Below the pieces are notes generated by a model that saw nothing but the letters and a program-made list of their open reading frames with translations, was not told the DNA's origin and did no database searches. A program made the translations under genes and the position numbers. Below, piece after piece: positions 1-11,126 of a stretch of DNA of 64,000 nucleotides (position 1 is the stretch's first letter; every line of letters begins with the position of its first letter). Source of the stretch: Torymus aiolomorphi (lineage: Eukaryota > Arthropoda > Insecta > Hymenoptera > Torymidae); NCBI GenBank assembly GCA_036365515.1, contig CM070874.1, forward strand, positions 113,071,235-113,135,234. The letters run 5' to 3'.

Positions 1-479
1 CTAACTTTCGAGCCACTCCATTAATAAATATTACAATATCCGTAGTTGGAGGTGGGGGATCTGTTCTGGCGGGCGCCGCAACGAGCGCGGCTGTAATTGT
101 GAATAATTGTATCGAATTTTTCAGGGTACTTTGTAGTTTAAGAAATTAGGCATACTTTGGGATGGTTGTTGGCTGGGTTTGAGTAGTTATTATATATAAG
201 GTGGTTGATGATTCATTAAATGTCTTATGTTTGGTGCGACTAATTTTCTTTACGAAAGAAAATTGTTGATGTAAAATGTAAAGAATATAATAAGATAAAG
301 CTGGCATGTGTCAGTAACAAATACGTGTTAAATATTATCGAGTGACTTTATTTTTAACTGTAAATATAACCCAATTTGCAGTAACAAAAATAGAATGACA
401 AGAAATATCGTATAATACACAGGAAACGACCAAGATAAAAAGTCATGCGGGCACACGGATTTAAAAAATTTCAGCTAGA
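1..479. other. AT-rich stretch, nothing recognised
   Basis: I see no gene, hairpin or tandem repeat here. The DNA is AT-rich with scattered A and T runs and resembles the valleys that separate the compositional blocks further on. It leads into the C-rich flank of the first block. Confidence 0.5.
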
Positions 480-1480
480 AATATCAATAACGCTCAGCAC
501 TCCACCTATAACTTAATAAAACTTAAACTGAACCGTATCAACGTGACCGACGTAAATCTCACTCACCAAAATGCAATTCAATTTTCAACAGCGCAGTTCT
601 CCTCCGCACCCATCTCGCCCCATAAATCGACGCGCTACATCCCTGACCGCACATTCGCAAAAACCCCATTAAAGCTAATCCGCTTAATCGACAAAACTTC
701 TCTCACTTCCACTCCCACCTCCGTCCTCTATAACAAAGACACACCGCTTCCAAAATTCACCCGCTAAAAAACTCCGTATAAAACTCTGTCTCTCAAAACT
801 TTTCACGTGCTCGTATATACCCCCGAAAAAAATCTCCGCTTCGTGCCGCTCTGCAGCTCCTCGCCATCGCAGCACGACCGGCGCGACGACTGAGTTAGCA
901 CGACTCATTAGGGAAGGGGAGCAAGCAAGCAAGCACCCGGACTCTACACGAGCGCGCGAGGTCGTTTGCCGTAATTGTGCCGATCCGTTCTCTCTCTCTC
1001 TCTCCCCGCGCGCTCGTTATACTATACACACCACCAGCGCGCGGGCGCATCGATTATTCCCAATTATAATAACAAATGCAAATCAGGAGTAACGACTTGA
1101 GAGCCGCGAACTTCCCCGCAGCGGCGAACTCCCTCGCGTTAGAGTTGTGGGAGTGAGGGAGCTGATGTATGCGCGATGCTTTTTGCTTTACGAGCGTAAA
1201 TATATTTTTCGGAGAGCGAGGATGTGTGTGTGTGGTGGAGACGGAGAGGGGATGCGGATGACAGTTTTTTAGGGAGGAGGGCGAGGTTTACGAGTGCATT
1301 TCGGTTGATGAAAGCTCGCAAAAGTTTTTGTGCGTCTCAATTTGGAGGGAAGAGGATGAGTGAAGTACCGGTTTATAAATGGAATTTTAAACGAAATTTA
1401 TTGTATTTTATTGTGAGTAACGGTGTTCGAGGAGATTCTTTTGTTTGCGTGGATTTTCAGTTTATCGCGTTGTATTGCAA
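480..1480. other. Compositional block 1 (C-rich to CpG core to G-rich)
   Basis: Line 481-540 has 16 C and 4 G; line 1201-1260 has 28 G and 4 C. The core around 950-1060 is CpG-rich with a short CT run near 991. The open frames here owe their length to the skew and resemble no family. This is the first of the repeated blocks described in the summary. Confidence 0.65.
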
Positions 1481-1629
1481 ATGAGAAATTAAAATTATAC
1501 GTATAACGCAAATTCCAAATAATTAAATTAAATTTCGTTTGGTAAGTGTAAATATACTTATGCTTAAATTACACAAACTCGTTTGACCATCTATATAAAA
1601 TTAATAATATAGTATGTTATCGTAAACAA

Positions 1630-2290
1630 TTTTATTGCCTTCACCAACACCCGAAAAATCCCACCGATCCGGCCAATAATCGTTACTACCTTCAAATCCC
1701 ATCCTCAAAACAACACTTAAAAAACATTTTTACAACATACACCCGACATAATCCAACCGACATTTCGCGAACACGCGTAGCACACTCGAACCTGCACATG
1801 CACAGGCCGTATAACCCCCATCCAAATAAATTCAGCGACCATTATATCCTGCACACCGGCACAATAAACGGCGGAGCGAACACGCGCCGTAAAATTCGCC
1901 AGGCGTAAAAGACGCGAAACGCTGCGCAGCTCCGCTGAATTTCGCAGTTTCGCGCGTGCATCTGGATTGTAAAGCCCGCTGTGCGAATAAAGTGCAATTA
2001 TGTATCAGGAATTATCAACAGGAGAGCAGCTGTTTTGCGGGGGGAGATCGATCCGACCGAAGAAGTACCGTTTTACGAAGGAGGAGGTGAGATCCCAACC
2101 CTCGATAATAGTGGGCCTGAGTCACACTGACTTACTTTGGACGCGGAAGAGAGCGAGTTTTTTTTAAGGGGGAAGGGAGGATCGGGTGCGGACGCATAAA
2201 TTGAGGTTCGGTGCAGGACAGGTGTGGCGTGCGAATTTCTTCTCGGAAGTCGGGTGCAGGGGAGTGTGTGCATTAACACTGTATACACGT
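1630..2290. other. Compositional block 2
   Basis: The C-rich flank (1681-1740: 18 C, 1 G) leads into a CpG-rich core near 1860-2000. The G-rich flank follows (2221-2280: 23 G, 10 C). No coding sequence is recognised. Confidence 0.65.
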
Positions 2291-2449
2291 ATTTTTTTCG
2301 ATTTTTATTCGTAATTACGAGTTATCGCATAGGAAATCAAAATATCATTTACATAATAAAAGTTCCGCAAACTAATCCTTTATAGCGCTAAATAATTCGT
2401 TTGAAATATATCCAATATCACATTTAATTCTCAATTACGTATAGAACAC

Positions 2450-3090
2450 ACATTCCCTTATAGTATAATTGAAAACGAACACAATTCAATCTTCAAATAC
2501 GCAATCTCCCGCACCTTTACACCCACACATACATTCATTTCATTATTCAACGTCAGCTCGTAACGCGATTCAATAACCCTAATCACGAGCGTTCACACCC
2601 GCACTGCAGCCTCCCCACACCATGGCACACGCCGCAGATCAAAGCCAATCCACGGCACTCTCATAAACCTGGCCGGGCCTTTACGAGGCGCGAACGAGAT
2701 TCCACCACCGCTGGACCCCTTAATCCTTTTTTTCGGGCCTCGTAAATTTCGTTTACACGCCGCTCGCACGCTCGCACGCTCGCGAGGATTCCCGGGGGCT
2801 TCTCTCTCACCTGTTGGCGGCTCGCTCTTTCGCGCGCGCGTATACTCTCTCGGTTCGTTAATGTAATTAGCCAGGTGCACGCTCGCTCGTCTCTCGTGAT
2901 TTTTATTCGCGCGACGGCTAATTTAATTAACGGGGAACCTGGAGTGATGGGTGAATTGGAGGCGCGACGCCGCGGAGACGAGAGTATTAAACGTGAATAA
3001 TTCAGGGGGGAAAGGGGATGCGTCTGGTTGGTTATTTTTGGATTAATGTGCAGGATATTGGGAAGATGAGTGTCGATGCAATTTGTAGGG
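2450..3090. other. Compositional block 3
   Basis: Line 2521-2580 has 19 C and 5 G; line 3001-3060 has 23 G and 4 C. The core at 2750-2860 is rich in CG and GCTCGC motifs. TAATTA and TTAATTAA homeodomain-type words sit at the core edges near 2860-2930. Confidence 0.65.
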
Positions 3091-3185
3091 ATTGTAAATT
3101 TTGTAGCGAAGAGTTCGCATTTACTTGTGCTGCAGTCAATAAAATCTGGAACGCATTTCATCGCGCGCGAGATATTTTAATGAAG

Positions 3186-3225
3186 AAATGTAAAGACTTA
3201 CCTGAAAAGTGCTTATTAAAAGCTC
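3186..3225 (-). other. Candidate recursive splice (ratchet) point, - strand
   Basis: Read on the - strand, AATAAGCACTTTTCAG is followed at once by GTAAGTC. That is a pyrimidine-biased acceptor ending in CAG fused to a consensus donor, with the junction between 3202 and 3201. Fused CAG|GTAAGT sites are the signature of zero-length exons in long insect introns. It could instead be a chance donor. No exon is visible on either side. Confidence 0.35.
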
Positions 3226-3239
3226 ATTAACAGACTATT

Positions 3240-4450
3240 ACAAACCACCGTAAACTTGTTACTCAACGACATAATTAAGCTTCTGAGACGCTCGAACGAT
3301 CTTAATCTCACGTTAAAAGAAACCCAGCGCGCCAAAAAAAAAATTTCCCTAACAAATTAACCGACCCAACCGTATACACACAGCACTCCCTTTTTCTTTA
3401 CCCGCTACATGTTACACCTATATACAACTTGTTCGGAAAATGTATGCGTCTGTAAACATAATTCTGTAGAGCGCAAAATTCTAAGAAAAAAGTTCCTTTA
3501 CTATTTTTTCATATGACTAGTATTTTTTTAGTAACTGATGTATTTAAATTTTTTGTTTTTAATAGAAAATGTATACCTATGTTTATAAGATGATATCTAT
3601 AGATATACAATTCCTATTAAAAACAAACAATTTAAACACATCAGTTACTAGAAAAGTACTAGTCATATGAAAAAATGGTAAAGGAACTTTTTTCTTAGAA
3701 TTTTGCGCTCTACAGGATTATGTTTACAGACGCATACATTTTCCGAACAAGTTGTATACACCGACGCTCCCATCATCAGCAAGCTGCACCGCAAATGAAT
3801 TTTCCCGGTATTTACGCGCGCGCGCGAGCGCTCTCGCACCGGCGTAGTAACCTCATTTCGATCACTTAAACGTTTTACATCGCTGGCTCCTCGTAATTTA
3901 CTTTAATGAGACGCCGCCTACCGCGCCTCCCTCTCTCTCTCTCTGGCTAATGAAAAAAATGTCGCGCTCCTCGCTCTCTTCTGCAAAAAATAATTATCGC
4001 GCGCCTCGTTTCACGGACCATCGGGGAAGGCCGCGCGCGCGCTGCGTAAATCAGCCGAGTCCTCGTCGTTCTGCATTCTTATTCGTTATGGTGGTGTATG
4101 GGCATGTCTGTGCGCTGCATCCTATGTGTGTGTCGCGCAAGCGTTGCGGTTGCGCGCGCGCGAGAGAGCGAAAAGCAATTTCGAATATTAATAGTGGCTG
4201 CGTGGCTCTCAACTGTGGCCTTTTATCGTTATTGCCTGCAGGGTTTTTTCTCTCCGCGCGCGAGCTGTGTGTGAGAGAGAAAGAGAGAGTGGATGGGAGG
4301 GAAGGTTGTTTCGTGTTTTTGTTTTCGGTGCATGGGTTTTGTTTTCGCGGGGAGGTTATTAGAGGATGTTAGAGTGTAGATAAGATATGATTCTAGTTTC
4401 TTGGGACTGGAATGGTTCTCATCCGTTGTGTTCTGCTTCCCCGTTATTTT
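3240..4450. other. Compositional block 4, split by a foldback element
   Basis: The C-rich flank (3361-3420: 24 C, 5 G) is interrupted by the element at 3421-3759. The CpG core lies at about 3800-4050 and the G-rich flank follows (4261-4320: 26 G, 3 C). The 140-residue open frame at 3950-4372 lacks family features and follows the skew. Confidence 0.6.
3421..3759. mobile_element. Foldback MITE-like element
   Basis: This 339-bp sequence is a nearly perfect inverted repeat. The left arm starts TATACAACTTGTTCGG and the right arm ends with its complement, CCGAACAAGTTGTATA; the arms meet near 3590. Matching inner blocks include the CATATGACTAGT region on the left and ACTAGTCATATG on the right. It encodes nothing and would fold into one long hairpin. 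The TATA at each edge fits a TA-type target site but belongs to the repeat, so the superfamily is uncertain. Confidence 0.85.
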
Positions 4451-4689
4451 ATTTGGTTATTGCGAAGTTGAATATCCATCATATATATATATATTTTGAG
4501 AGTTGTGTATATGAGGTTTTAATTTATTTTTAATGTTATCCTCTCTGAGAAATAAGGAAAAGATGCTTTTACAGATAAGCTTTGCGTATATAATTATAGC
4601 AATTATGTATTCGATAAGTTTTAATTAGCAATTACTGATGTATCATTCTCTACTTCAACAAAGTTGTTGCATCAGAATATCAAACATAA

Positions 4690-5450
4690 ATTTATACCTC
4701 TGTTTAAATAAAAAAACAAGTACCAACATTTTATTAACAACCTCTGTTCAAAGCAAGTGAAAGCTAAACAACCATAATCCCAGCCTTTTAATTACCTACG
4801 GAAACAAAACTTCCTATACTCGCATGTACACTTACTTATACTATCACCTATACTCTCTTACCCAACTTGCGCACCTGCCGATGACTTTACACGAATCGCG
4901 TCAACGAAAAATACATCCCCTCCGATCGTAATCCGAGTCCCCCTTTAACACATGCACAACGAAATACACACTATACTCTCTCCCTCTCTTTCTCTCGAGA
5001 GTTTGCCTAGACCACGAAGAGGAGCGTCTTCGCGCAGGTGCATTAATTGGAAAGTCAAACATCAGGAAGCGGCAACGCGGTTGCGTACACGTACACTGCA
5101 CATCATATACATACACCATTGTGTGGGAAAACTCGCGCGTGTGTGACTTTTGGCTTTTGGGCGCTCCGGACGCTTGCGCAACTGCGGAAAATGACGGTGT
5201 TTTCGGTCTACTATGCGTGTGTGATTGTTGGGTGGTTAGCGGGAGGGGGACGCGGAGGGCTTTGTGCGTATAGCTCATGCGCGTGGGAATGCGGTTTGGT
5301 GTGGGCGAAGCGTACCGAGTGGTACATAGGTAAGACGCGTGATTTCGTGCCGGGAGTCGGTATAATTTTCCTAAGCAAGGAAGGAAGCCGGGGGAGTTAA
5401 GTGAAAATTGTTCCTTTTTTTTCGTGTCGCGGCTTTCATTGTCTGCGGCG
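4690..5450. other. Compositional block 5
   Basis: The C-rich flank (4801-4860: 17 C, 3 G) is followed by a CpG core near 4980-5110 and a strong G-rich flank (5221-5280: 28 G, 8 C). Overlapping open frames on both strands have no recognisable domains and are composition artefacts. Confidence 0.65.
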
Positions 5451-5561
5451 GTACATTTTTGTTTCGATCTAAAAAGAGCGCGGAGTAAAAGGTTTTCATA
5501 GTGCCCAGCGTATTTGCCAACACTCTTTCTTTTCCATACCTATAGGTATAACACTTTCCTC

Positions 5562-6665
5562 CACTGACAAAAAAACCCGGGGAAAAATTCCTATATTGCT
5601 CTTGGAAGTTGCCCACAACTGCTTAAAATCGAAAAATTTACTATCTTTTATATGAAAAAGTCCAATGTCACAAGTAAAACTTCCTATGCCAGCATAGTAA
5701 AAATTAACACGTGGCTAATGGAACTTTATCTTTTGTACATTTTCCCAGGCTAGCATGGTAAAAATTGAGAGAGTTTTAGAATAAGAATTCACACGTTCAA
5801 TCGTAAACAGCCCGCGAGTGCACGAAAAGTTGACCTCTTCAATGTCAAAATAGGAAAGATTCAGACAGATACATGTCAACAAACTCAATCCACCTTGGCA
5901 ACATCGAGACAAAACACAAACGCTAAACGCAACAACTGAATGTGCCGTTCTAATCCAATATACTTGTTTTTTTTTATTTTTTTTTTTTTTTTTTTTTATG
6001 TGTTAATTTTTAAAATAATTGTTTATTTGTAATATTTTTAAGGAAGGTTGTGAAAAACTATTATATCGAAAATACAAATTCATTAATAAATAAATGAGCT
6101 TGTTTAATTTAAGGTATTGGTAATATTTATAAAATGTTAAACAATATTCTTAATATATAACATTTGTAATAAATTACGCTAAAATAGAGAATAGTATTAT
6201 TCGAGTTAAAGCATAATTTGTTATAAAATTAGCGCGCATATCTTACGTTTGGGGATATACAAGTTCCAAAATTTTGTAGGACATATGTCTTTATAGGTAA
6301 GTGGTTAGCGCTCCCGACTACCGTGCCAAGGGTTCCAGGTTCGAGTCTCGATGTCGTCAAAAATTTTTAATTTATTTAATAAATTTTCTTTAATCATGTT
6401 TAATTCAAAAATAACTTCTGTATTGTCTAAATATAATAATTATGTGTCTGATACTCGCTCCTCCCCCACTCCTAAAAAAAAAGATGAAATAATTTTTTTC
6501 GCTCTTTAAAATCAGTTATAAAAAAATTCCCATGTTAGACTTGGAATTTTTCCTACGTGTATTGCAAATTCTGCTAAAAATCCGACATATGGTCGAGTTA
6601 CGATTCCAACATGGTAATTTTTACACGACAACATAAGAATTTTTACCAGATTTTTTCTGTCAGTG
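5562..6665. mobile_element. TIR element with tRNA-like insert, CACTGACA family
   Basis: The left end reads CACTGACAAAAAAA and the right end TTTTTTCTGTCAGTG, a short terminal inverted repeat enclosing 1,104 bp. Near both ends the word GGTAAAAATT or a close variant recurs (for example near 5691, 5756 and, inverted, 6612 and 6640). The same subterminal word occurs in the CACGGAGAG elements at 11127 and 56104. The interior holds a T-run at about 5970-5998, AT-rich filler and the tRNA-like segment at 6287-6358. No transposase frame is present, so it must be mobilised in trans, if at all. Confidence 0.75.
6287..6358 (+). other. tRNA-like polymerase III cassette
   Basis: TAGGTAAGTGG (6294-6304) fits the box A consensus and GGTTCGAGTCT (6338-6348) fits box B with one mismatch. 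The 33-base gap is typical of tRNA genes. A T-run at about 6364 could end polymerase III transcription. The seven bases before box A do not pair with those after box B, and the anticodon stem is poor. It is not a working tRNA gene; a tRNA-derived promoter unit is the better reading. Confidence 0.6.
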
Positions 6666-6669
6666 TCCG

Positions 6670-7340
6670 AATCTCATTCACGTCTTTCGCTACACACGCG
6701 CGCGTATTTTCCCAATCTACACTCAAAAAAGAAAGGCCAATATCCCTTCGCTACCTACCATTTTTCACCTCCCGCTGTATATTTCACTCAGACAACAAAA
6801 AAGGCAGCAGCAGCAGTAGTAGCAGCTTGCATTCTCTCGCACCTCTTCTTTTCTAACTCTCGCGTAGTTTCTCTTTCGTCAGACATCAGCCCGGCCGCAC
6901 GTGATGTTTTGAGTAAATATTTCCAGCGGCTTTTTTCTCTCCCACTCCTTTTCTCTCTCGCTTGACCGTGAAGCTCGGTCACGGCGGGTGAGCAGCAGCA
7001 GCAGCACCGAGGTAACCTGAATTCCGCGCGCGAGCAAGCGAAAAAAAGAGTCAACGCTCTCGCGCTGCTCCACTTTTCTGTCTCTCCGAGCGACGAGGCG
7101 AATTCGCTTTCGTTCGATTCGCCGAGCCGCGCTTGCTAATGTCGCCCCCGGAGTTCGAGTGGTTATTAGGCGAGCGCGGGAGGAGATAAATCGTAGAGCG
7201 AAGCGAAGTAGCGGCGCGATGATTTATGGCGATGTTTACCCGCGCGAAGAGAAGGAGCAGCTACTGTATCCGTGTGTGTGTGTGTGAATGCCAAAAATTA
7301 ATGAGAGGACGCGCGAGTTGGGATTTTATCTGACGCGGCC
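6670..7340. other. Compositional block 6
   Basis: A C-rich left part (6670-6860) leads to a CpG core (7020-7150) and a G-rich stretch at about 7150-7320. A CAG/TAG triplet run lies near 6803-6826 and a CAG run near 6990. They translate as Ser or Ala runs in some frames, but no gene is evident. Confidence 0.5.
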
Positions 7341-7459
7341 CATTTGGCTAAACTGCATTCCTAGTTCCGTTCAGGGCTATAGCTAAGTGCTTGTTTTTGC
7401 TATCCCAACAATGCGTTATTAATTATATCTGGAAATAAATGTGTTTTTTAAATTCTACA

Positions 7460-8366
7460 TGTGAAATATATTTCACATTCCTGTAACACGTCGCGGAGAG
7501 ACTACGCGTCCTCGTTCTTTGAAATGGAAAATAAAAATTATAAAATATACGCCACGGCTCCTTCGTCTGCTTATTTTCCCCGGGCTATTTATACGATTCT
7601 CCGTGGATGTCAAATCACCGGAGCTGTCGCACAAAGCCTGCGCTCATTACTGGCGCGCGCGTGCACTCCGCGAACGAAAACTCATTATCCGCATAATAAA
7701 TTTATAATTTGCCGCGAGTTTCGCTCCCTCCGTCTATAGCGAAAGAATCCTGAATCGATCGTATTTTTAGCCGGAGGGCGGAAAAGCAGCTCGATAAAAG
7801 GGAGAAATAGAAAGTCTCTCTCACTCACTCCTCGTGAAAAGAGAAGAGATTCTCCGTACTGCCAGGCTTAAATTGAAAAAAAGGAGGAGAAAGGGACACA
7901 AATATGTACCGAGAAGATGGGCCTTTGTATAGCCGTAAGGAAGAGACCGAGGGAGAGAGAGAGATAGAGAATATTTGCCGAAGCGATAGCGAACGAAACT
8001 TCGCTTCCCCGGCGCTGCTCTCACGTATCGATTCTCGTCATGCGCGCGCGACGGCGACGGCGACGGAGACGACGACGACGACGAATGGAATCGAGAGGAA
8101 GAGCCGGAGGGAAAAGTTCCGCGCTCGGTACCTTAAGTGAGGGGACCAACTTTGCCGCGAGGGGGTGGGAAATTCGGGAAGCCGTCCGCCTCGATTTCCC
8201 GCGCTGTAAACAAAAAGGGTAGGGAGACGGCAGCCCCGTTTTGCGCAGCCGCCGCCATTAGCCCAGCCATTGAATGTTACGCAGATAAGGAATTAACTGA
8301 TTTCGGGGGTCGTCGTGCGCGGGGAGGATAAGAAGGAGAAAGCGTGTAATGTGACGAACGAAGCCC
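7460..8366. other. Compositional block 7
   Basis: This block is weaker than its neighbours. Mixed C-rich DNA (7560-7740) leads to a CpG-rich core (7980-8060) holding a CGA/CGG triplet run near 8048-8086, then G-rich DNA (8090-8350). The triplet run gives an Arg-rich frame that I do not accept as coding. Confidence 0.45.
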
Positions 8367-8439
8367 TGTGTCTGTGTGTGTGTGTGTGCGCATATGTGTG
8401 TGTGTGCGTGCGTGCGTGCGTGCGTGCGTGTGGTGTGTG

Positions 8440-8471
<32 letters not shown>

Positions 8472-8529
8472 TGCGTGCGTGTGGTGTGTGTGTGTATGTA
8501 TGTGTGTTGTGTGTGTGTGTGTGTGTGTG
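8367..8529 (+). repeat. Compound GT / GTGC microsatellite
   Basis: About 163 bp of alternating pyrimidine-purine repeat. GT runs alternate with two blocks of (GTGC)n, each ending GTGTGGTGTGTG, so a segment of roughly 60 bp appears to have been duplicated. All three + frames are open and read as Cys, Val, Arg and Ala runs, which are not genes. Such alternation favours Z-DNA. It lies on the G-rich side of its block. Confidence 0.9.
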
Positions 8530-8609
8530 GAAAAATCAGAGGAGACGCGCGAGGGCCCTCAAATATAGCCGTTTTCGTCGAATATTTATTTCGTGATAAT
8601 GATGGAAGA

Positions 8610-9340
8610 TAATACCTGTGACTCGAACCCCCGTATCGCCCGTATCAGTACCACATTATACGACTATCTATAAATTACCTCTATACCATCAATCTAACAA
8701 ATTGCCATTACTTTCTGTTCCAGGTGAGTGAAAAACGCGAGCGAACACACGCTATAATATATACGTATACGACACCTCCTCAATCAAACCGTCCCGCACC
8801 GTAAGTACCCAACAGCAAGTGCACTCTCTCTCTCGCAACAACCGTTATACTCCCTACATATAACAGTCATCCATTCAAGCGTCGGGGCTCTCGCCTTAAC
8901 GCCGCCGCTGCCACGCAGATAGAAAAGATTCCGCAGAGCCATCACCTCGCGAGAGAAAATCAGTGGATGAGCGAGCGAACGGCGCAGGCGCCTAACGACG
9001 CTAATGGTAAACTAATGCGTGTCCATTAGTATCGCATTATGGTCGCGTCCATTATACTCGCCCCTTCGTCCGTTAGTCACTGTTTTTCTGCAAACTTTCG
9101 TTCAGCAGCAGCGGTATTTTGTGTGTAGGCATGATTCAAAAGGAGCGCGCGTGCGCGAAAAAAAGAAGTGCAACGTCTCGTCTGCGTCAGCATGTATAAG
9201 TATATATAGGATGATCGCGGGAATGCGCTGCCACATGCTATTATCGACTGGAGCAGCGGTTTAATGTTTTAGCGGAATGTTATAATGTTTCGTCCCGGTT
9301 GTTTGGTAAATAAGCCGTTCCTCGAATTTGTAATGTCATG
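8610..9340. other. Compositional block 8
   Basis: The C-rich flank (8620-8900) leads to a CpG core (8880-8990) and a weaker G/T-rich flank (9110-9330). The ratchet-like site at 8723 lies in its C-rich part. No coding sequence is seen. Confidence 0.45.
8690..8740 (+). other. Candidate recursive splice (ratchet) point, + strand
   Basis: A branch-type word (CTAACA, near 8693) and a pyrimidine-rich tract lead to TTCTGTTCCAG. GTGAGTGA follows at once, with the junction between 8723 and 8724. This meets the form of an insect ratchet point: a full 3' splice site fused to a full 5' splice site with no exon between. The core TGTTCCAG|GTGAG is repeated exactly at 37172/37173. Confidence 0.5.
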
Positions 9341-9430
9341 CGCGGTAAATGTTTATTTCGATTCATGTTTCATTTTCTTCACGATTCACAATATTTAACG
9401 ATAATAAATCTTGGTAGATAGAAGAAACTC

Positions 9431-9977
9431 GAAAGAGGGAGGGCCTATAAGGACGGTTTCCGACCCCCCACAGTTTTGACAAAAATAAATAAATTAATTT
9501 TTTTTTATCTATACAATAACAAATTGATTCTACCACAAACGGAATCTCTAGGAATGTCTTCCTAGACAGGATGAAGGTTAATTCAAGGTAATATTCCGAA
9601 AAGCCATGCAATAAATCATACAGGTTTACAAAGTAACTAAGCAGGTGTCTGACACTTTACTGCGATATGCGTAGGTTTTTGGGGTCGCTGAATCCGAATC
9701 TGTGGTCAATTTGTCCGTAACAAGCCATTTGAAGGTCATTTCAAGGTCATTTCAAGGTCGAATTGTGAAAAAGTCAATTAATTCCAATTATTTACTGCAT
9801 GGTTTTTCGGAATATCACCTTGAATTGACCTTCACCCTGGCTAGGAGGAGGTTCCTTAGATCCCGTTTGTGGTATAATAAATTTGTGATTGTATATAAAT
9901 GATAAAAAAATTTAATTTATTTTTTTTTGTCAAAACTGTGGGGGCCGAAAACTGCCCTTATAGTTTCTCCCTCTTTT
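9431..9977. mobile_element. Foldback element with half-site repeats
   Basis: The arms pair over about 180 bp each: 9431-9615 (GAAAGAGGGAG inwards to GCATGG-type ends) against 9795-9977 (ending CTCCCTCTTTT). Both arms carry the CCCCCACAGTTTTGAC block or its complement. The unpaired middle (9616-9794) holds three AAGGTCA-type words 11 bases apart. There is no transposase frame. It has the form of a MITE or foldback element, and the family is unknown to me. Confidence 0.8.
9729..9760 (+). promoter_or_regulatory. Triple TCAAGGTCA-like half-site array
   Basis: TGAAGGTCA (9730-9738), TCAAGGTCA (9741-9749) and TCAAGGTCG (9752-9760) stand in tandem at 11-base steps. TCAAGGTCA is the extended half-site bound by monomeric nuclear receptors of the FTZ-F1 and ERR groups. 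Degenerate copies (TTCAAGGTAA, TGACCTTCA) lie in the flanking arms. The array is plain in the sequence; receptor binding is inference. Confidence 0.35.
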
Positions 9978-9999
9978 ACGATGTAGGAAGTTGTAATCT

Positions 10000-10950
10000 A
10001 CAGAAACACTAAACGTCAACCCGCACTCGATGAACAACATTTCAAAAAATATCTAATTTAAAGGCTTTTCCATAACCGCTTTCACATCCATCCACCTTTT
10101 CCATCTTCAAACGCCCTCTAATATTTCACGAGCGATTTACCTCCATCCCATCGCAAGCCCACTGTATATACACCGTCCCATCTCATTTCGTCTCACGCGC
10201 TGAAAAAAATTGCTGAGGCACGCAACCCAGAGATTTAGAAAACCCGTAAAAGCCGCCGCGCGTTCAGCAAAACGTTTTCCACGCGTGTAGCTACGTGTCC
10301 CAGGCGTGTACATAAACTCTTTCCTTCGCTGCGCACGTACGCGCGTACGTCGTCCCAAGGTGGATTAGAACGAAACTAATACAAGATTTTCCGACCGCGC
10401 GCTCTGAATCAGCATATAGCCCGCGAGGAGACGGCGGCACACTAAAGGGATTTCGATAATAAATATTGATAGGTCACCGAGGAGCGTCGTCGCACCGCGG
10501 AGCTGTTACAGGGGAGACGGAAAGTCTAAAAGCTCCCCTCCTATATATAGGCTTTAAAGTCGTCTATACGAATGCTACGGTGGGTGGGTTTTTTCTATAC
10601 TGCTTCTCCCACGCGCCGTATAAATGTACATACATCCTATGAAAAATTTTTTCCGCCTCCCCCGATCGCGACGACTTTCCGCGGGGAAATATCGAGGAAG
10701 AGAGATATATAAAAGTGCGTGGTAGTATAAAAGTTTGCGGATTCGGCGTATATATTCGTTCCATTAATGGCAGTTTTTTAATGTGTGTATCGGCGGGGAT
10801 GATGGGAGGTATAGGAGAGTTTGCGGGAGTATTAATGCGTGGGATGCGAGGAAGTTTCCGAGAAGAAGTTTGTAAGTTTCGGGGGGGGGGGGGGGGGATC
10901 GGTCGGCGCGTTGGTTTAATTTGCGGAGGGATAAGAAAAAAAATATAATG
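10000..10950. other. Compositional block 9
   Basis: Line 10081-10140 has 21 C and 4 G; line 10801-10860 has 26 G and 5 C. The core at 10250-10400 carries CGCGTACGT-type words. No gene is recognised. Confidence 0.65.
10881..10897 (+). repeat. Poly-G run of 17
   Basis: An unbroken run of 17 G in the G-rich flank of block 9. It could form a G-quadruplex when single-stranded. It also makes a Pro or Gly run in overlapping frames, which is not coding. Confidence 0.9.
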
Positions 10951-11126
10951 TTGCTCTTGGCCCGTGACAGCATGTACATTTCATATCAGTTTTAAATAAA
11001 AAGGAAATAAAAAACTTTTCGGGGTATATTATGGCGGTTTGTAAGACATTCGAGAATGCCATTTATAAGACGTTATTATATACCGAAACTTCTGCGACGC
11101 TTTTTATACCCCACAATGCACAGCCA

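Noticed and set aside
2661..3161. 166-residue - strand frame
   Set aside because: No domain, uneven composition following the skew, and overlapping open frames; stops are scarce because of base composition.
8315..8612. Cys-rich, Val-rich frames on the + strand
   Set aside because: All three frames through the GT/GTGC repeat are open, so the Cys pattern reflects the repeat and not a secreted cysteine-rich protein.
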